Positions 61,679 through 64,000 of a DNA stretch of 64,000 nt are shown here, piece by piece; within the stretch, counting starts at the first letter, position 1, and every line of letters starts with the position of its first letter. Source of the DNA: Trinickia violacea (lineage in GTDB: Bacteria > Pseudomonadota > Gammaproteobacteria > Burkholderiales > Burkholderiaceae); NCBI RefSeq assembly GCF_005280735.1, contig NZ_CP040079.1, forward strand, positions 1 to 64,000, written 5' to 3'. The notes beneath the pieces were generated by a model that was not told where the DNA came from, did not search any database, and worked only from the letters and a program-made list of their open reading frames with translations. Made by a program: the position numbers and the translations under genes.

Positions 61679-61885
61679 TACTGGCCGGTCGATTAATTAA
61701 ATCAAACGCAAGAATCGACCGGCCGGGCAATTTCATCCTCGTCGCGGCGATGGTCGCTGATTAGGATGTTCCCGGCATTACGGCGTAGACAGACGCCGCC
61801 GCTGCGCCGATGGACGCGCACTATGCAGTGCGCTGTCCGGAACATCCCTCGATATTTGACCCGCCATGACGACAACGCAAATGGA
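61679..61885 (+). repeat. Duplicated upstream sequence, copy 2
   Basis: About 207 bp closely related to 44541-44745. This copy runs into the intact start of the di-iron gene at 61866, so its last 20 bp are coding. Many differences between the copies are single-base changes, which suggests an old duplication with some constraint on the first ~95 bp. Confidence 0.8.
61683..61724. promoter_or_regulatory. Perfect 12-bp inverted repeat (operator or hairpin)
   Basis: GGCCGGTCGATT (61683-61694) and AATCGACCGGCC (61713-61724) are exact reverse complements separated by 18 bp of AT-rich sequence. The inner TCGATT/AATCGA core and the spacer are conserved in copy 1. It starts 35 bp after the MFS stop and 183 bp before the di-iron gene. 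It could be a regulator-binding site or a transcript-end hairpin for the operon. Confidence 0.6.
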
Positions 61886-62642
61886 TACGCAATCTGCAAA
61901 CATCGAGCCCATGCTCGGAGAAGGCGTAGTGAAGACGCCGGAAGACTTCCGCAATATGCCAAAGGAATATCAGGAGCTCGTCACGCACCTGATGCTCGTG
62001 CATACGGAGGGCGAGTTGACGGGCGCCGACGACTACACACAGGTGTTCTACAACCTGGCGCCGAACGCCTACGAAAAGCTCGTCTGCTGCGAGCGCGCTA
62101 TGGAAGAAGTGCAGCACTATCAGCTAAGCGCGGCGGTGCTGGCCGACGTCGGCGTTGACACCAGCAGCATGCTCGCGCAGCACTACCAGGAGCGGCCGTA
62201 CTATGCGAACGAATTGGTCCGTGGCGTGCGCAACTGGATGGAGCGTGGCATCTTTTCGTTTCTGGGCGAAGCGGTAGTGCTCGAGCACCTGCTCGAGTTC
62301 GAGACCTGCAGCTACGTGCCGTTCAGCGAGATCTTCGTCAAGCAGATAATCAAGGATGAGCACGTGCATGTTGCACACGGCTTCCGGATCGTGCGCGACG
62401 CCTGCCGCTCGCCGGAAGGGCGCATCGACGCCCAGGCCGCACTTGACCGGCTCTGGCCACATGTGCTCGCGCTTTTCGGGCGCGACGATTCACGCCGCTC
62501 GCAGCAGTACGTGAAATGGGGCTTGCGCAAGACGACCAATGGCGAGCTACGCCAGGCTTTTATGCGCAAGACGCTGCCCAAGCTCGCCGCACTCAAGCTG
62601 TCGGTGCCTGAAATGGCAACGATGCCGGCCGAGGTGAACTGA
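61866..62642 (+). CDS. PaaA/PaaC-like ferritin-fold di-iron protein
   Basis: A 258-residue helical protein. Carboxylate and His positions follow the ferritin-like di-iron pattern: Glu48/Glu50 (HTEGEL), Glu81xxHis84 (EEVQH), Glu135 or Glu140 (FLGEAVVLEH) and Glu165xxHis168 (KDEHVHVAH). Such proteins include the phenylacetyl-CoA epoxidase subunits and other O2-dependent oxidases. It has no visible reductase partner. The radical SAM gene begins two bases after its stop. It likely oxidises a cluster intermediate; whether it acts on the carrier-bound or the free product is unknown. Confidence 0.78.
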   Translation: MTTTQMDTQSANIEPMLGEGVVKTPEDFRNMPKEYQELVTHLMLVHTEGELTGADDYTQVFYNLAPNAYEKLVCCERAMEEVQHYQLSAAVLADVGVDTSSMLAQHYQERPYYANELVRGVRNWMERGIFSFLGEAVVLEHLLEFETCSYVPFSEIFVKQIIKDEHVHVAHGFRIVRDACRSPEGRIDAQAALDRLWPHVLALFGRDDSRRSQQYVKWGLRKTTNGELRQAFMRKTLPKLAALKLSVPEMATMPAEVN

Positions 62643-62643
62643 C

Positions 62644-63795
62644 ATGAACCTGCAGAAGGAAATGCACGCGCATCGCAAGACGCTGATCGCAGAGCGGCTG
62701 CCCGCATTACTCGCAGAAGACTTGGCGCTCGCGCAACGGTTCCACGACGTACGCGGCTTTTCGGCGCTCGTGCGCGCGTGCGAATACCACCTCACCAATG
62801 CTTGCAATATCCGCTGCAAAGGCTGCTGGTTTTTCGAGTTCGGGCACGATAAGTCGGCAAAGGAGAACAAGGACATCGAAGCGTGGCGCGAATTCGCGAG
62901 CGCGCAGCGCAAGCGGCGCGTTAATACGGCGCTCTTGATAGGCGGAGAGCCTACGATGTTTCCCGAACGCATCGAGGCGTTCGTGGACGCAATGCGCTTC
63001 GTTTCGATCTCGACCAATGGGCTGAAGCCATTCCCAAACGTCGAGCCGTTTCGCAATGTGACGGTGTTCATCTCACTGTTCGGCGGTGGCCCGCTCGACG
63101 ACGAACTGCGCGCGATCAAACCGAGCGGCACGCCGTTTACCGGGCTGTTCGACACCGCGCTTGAAAATTACAGGCAGGATCCGCGTGCAACGTTCGTGTA
63201 TGCGGTCTCTGAGGACGGCATCGCGCACATCGAGCCGACCGTCAGGCGCATTCGTGACAACGGCAACGTGGTCAGCTTCAATTTCTATAGCAAGTACAAC
63301 ACGGGCCACCCGCTCAAGATGCTCAACGAGCAGCGGCTGCTCGCCGAGATGCTGCGTGTGCAGGCGGCGTATCCGGAGGTCGTGCTGAATCATCCGGCTC
63401 ACATCCGGGCGATGGTGACGGGCAAGGCCTGGTGCGGCACGTTTGGTTACGACACGTGCCCGAGCGTGAGCCAGGATCACCCAGACAACGCGCAGCGCAT
63501 GGAGAACGGCAACCCGACGCTGCCCTTCTTCAACACGTGGAAGGCGGACCTGCAGACACTGGAGCGCTGTTGCACGTCGGGACATTGCGACGATTGCCGC
63601 GACAGTCAGGCGGTCTACAGCTGGCTGATGGTTAGCCTCGCGAGTTCGCTGGAAAGCCTCGACACGCTGCGGATGTGGGTCGAGGTGGCTGAGAGCTACT
63701 GGCGTCAGTTTATCTGGTCGCCGTATCATCCGACGGCACGGCCCGCCGATGTACAGGCGCCCACGGAGCCTGCTATTGAAGGAACACCGGCGTGA
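62644..63795 (+). CDS. Radical SAM enzyme with C-terminal cysteine cluster
   Basis: A 383-residue radical SAM protein. The [4Fe-4S] motif is Cys54-x3-Cys58-x2-Cys61 (NACNIRCKGCW), the GGEP motif is at 100-103, and STNG follows in the next strand. Additional cysteines near the C-terminus (AWCGTFGYDTC and CCTSGHCDDC) suggest an auxiliary cluster like SPASM/twitch domains. No B12-binding domain is present. It is tightly linked to the di-iron gene and its stop overlaps the thioesterase start (GTGA). It probably performs C-C, C-S or C-H chemistry in the pathway. Confidence 0.87.
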   Translation: MNLQKEMHAHRKTLIAERLPALLAEDLALAQRFHDVRGFSALVRACEYHLTNACNIRCKGCWFFEFGHDKSAKENKDIEAWREFASAQRKRRVNTALLIGGEPTMFPERIEAFVDAMRFVSISTNGLKPFPNVEPFRNVTVFISLFGGGPLDDELRAIKPSGTPFTGLFDTALENYRQDPRATFVYAVSEDGIAHIEPTVRRIRDNGNVVSFNFYSKYNTGHPLKMLNEQRLLAEMLRVQAAYPEVVLNHPAHIRAMVTGKAWCGTFGYDTCPSVSQDHPDNAQRMENGNPTLPFFNTWKADLQTLERCCTSGHCDDCRDSQAVYSWLMVSLASSLESLDTLRMWVEVAESYWRQFIWSPYHPTARPADVQAPTEPAIEGTPA

Positions 63796-64000
63796 GTGCG
63801 AGGCGCGAGCGGGGCGCGGCGCTCGCCATTCCGATGTCGGCCGCGCAACGCGCGGATTGGCAGGCGCGCCTATCGCAGATGGCGATCCTTAATCACCTGG
63901 GCGTGCGGCTCGATCTCGTCGATGATCAGGCCGTGCGGCTCGTGCTTGAGCGTCGCACGCCAGCGCATGAGGGTGGGCTCGGCACCGAACGGCTGAACGG
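63792..64000 (+). CDS. Hotdog-fold (PaaI-like) thioesterase, cut by window end
   Basis: The gene opens at GTG 63792, overlapping the radical SAM stop, and runs off the window after 69 codons. The segment MAILNHLGVRLDLVDDQAVR followed by HEGGLGTERLNG matches the N-terminal half of PaaI-type hotdog thioesterases. These hydrolyse acyl-CoA or similar thioesters. Its presence suggests that one intermediate or by-product passes through a CoA thioester. The remaining part lies beyond the window. Confidence 0.65.
   Translation, partial: MSARRERGAALAIPMSAAQRADWQARLSQMAILNHLGVRLDLVDDQAVRLVLERRTPAHEGGLGTERLN

Overview
The window looks like part of an accessory replicon (plasmid or megaplasmid) of a Burkholderiaceae bacterium (Burkholderia, Paraburkholderia or Mycetohabitans type). 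Coding sequence is GC-rich, and a ParA/ParB pair sits beside a winged-helix replication initiator, with LPD29 and tyrosine-recombinase plasmid genes nearby. There is a large two-partner secretion locus, and IS21, IS5 and IS110 elements lie among many decayed genes. Organism and replicon type are inferred from gene content only; no marker gene fixes the species.

Layout. 0-4 kb: small plasmid genes and a complete IS21 element with perfect 20-bp ends. 4-9 kb: a leftward three-gene set (AbiJ-like/Abi_C protein, multi-pass membrane protein, P-loop ATPase) that looks like an uncharacterised defence module. 9-15.3 kb: tyrosine recombinase with a companion gene and a recombinase remnant, a metallo-beta-lactamase-fold/membrane-protein pair, two hypotheticals including a 56-residue zinc ribbon, and a VapBC-type toxin-antitoxin pair. 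15.6-19.5 kb: replication and partition module (parA, parB, palindromic candidate centromere sites, structured leader, rep gene). 20-37 kb: two-partner secretion island with a 2921-residue TpsA carrying a C-terminal toxin-like domain, an overlapping candidate immunity gene, an orphan toxin fragment, two lipoproteins, a second short TpsA, the TpsB transporter, a parvulin and a tpsA pseudogene. 37-50 kb: eroded region with IS fragments, an AT-rich beta-helix gene broken by three frameshifts, a truncated ParB/RepB-like gene, IS5 and IS110, plus the first genes of a biosynthetic cluster (EamA exporter, Rieske oxygenase).

50-64 kb is the most interesting part: a peptide-scaffold biosynthetic cluster. 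An AraC regulator and a fold-type I aminotransferase precede a tight, mostly translationally coupled series: CmoA-like SAM enzyme, zinc-ribbon SAM methyltransferase, M50 membrane protease, 59-residue precursor peptide, DUF692/MNIO iron oxidase, MNIO partner, short LanB-like protein (PEARL type) and MFS exporter. A PaaA-like di-iron protein, a radical SAM enzyme and a hotdog thioesterase (cut by the window end) follow. The core matches the published logic of 3-thiaglutamate ('pearlin') biosynthesis. In that pathway a PEARL adds Cys from Cys-tRNA to the C-terminus of a carrier peptide, an MNIO pair removes the Cys beta-carbon, a SAM-derived group alkylates the thiol, and a protease releases the amino acid and regenerates the carrier. 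The extra enzymes suggest a different or further elaborated product.

A ~205-bp sequence containing an inverted repeat lies upstream of both the EamA gene (44.5 kb) and the di-iron gene (61.7 kb). It ties the two ends of the cluster together and suggests shared regulation or an old duplication.
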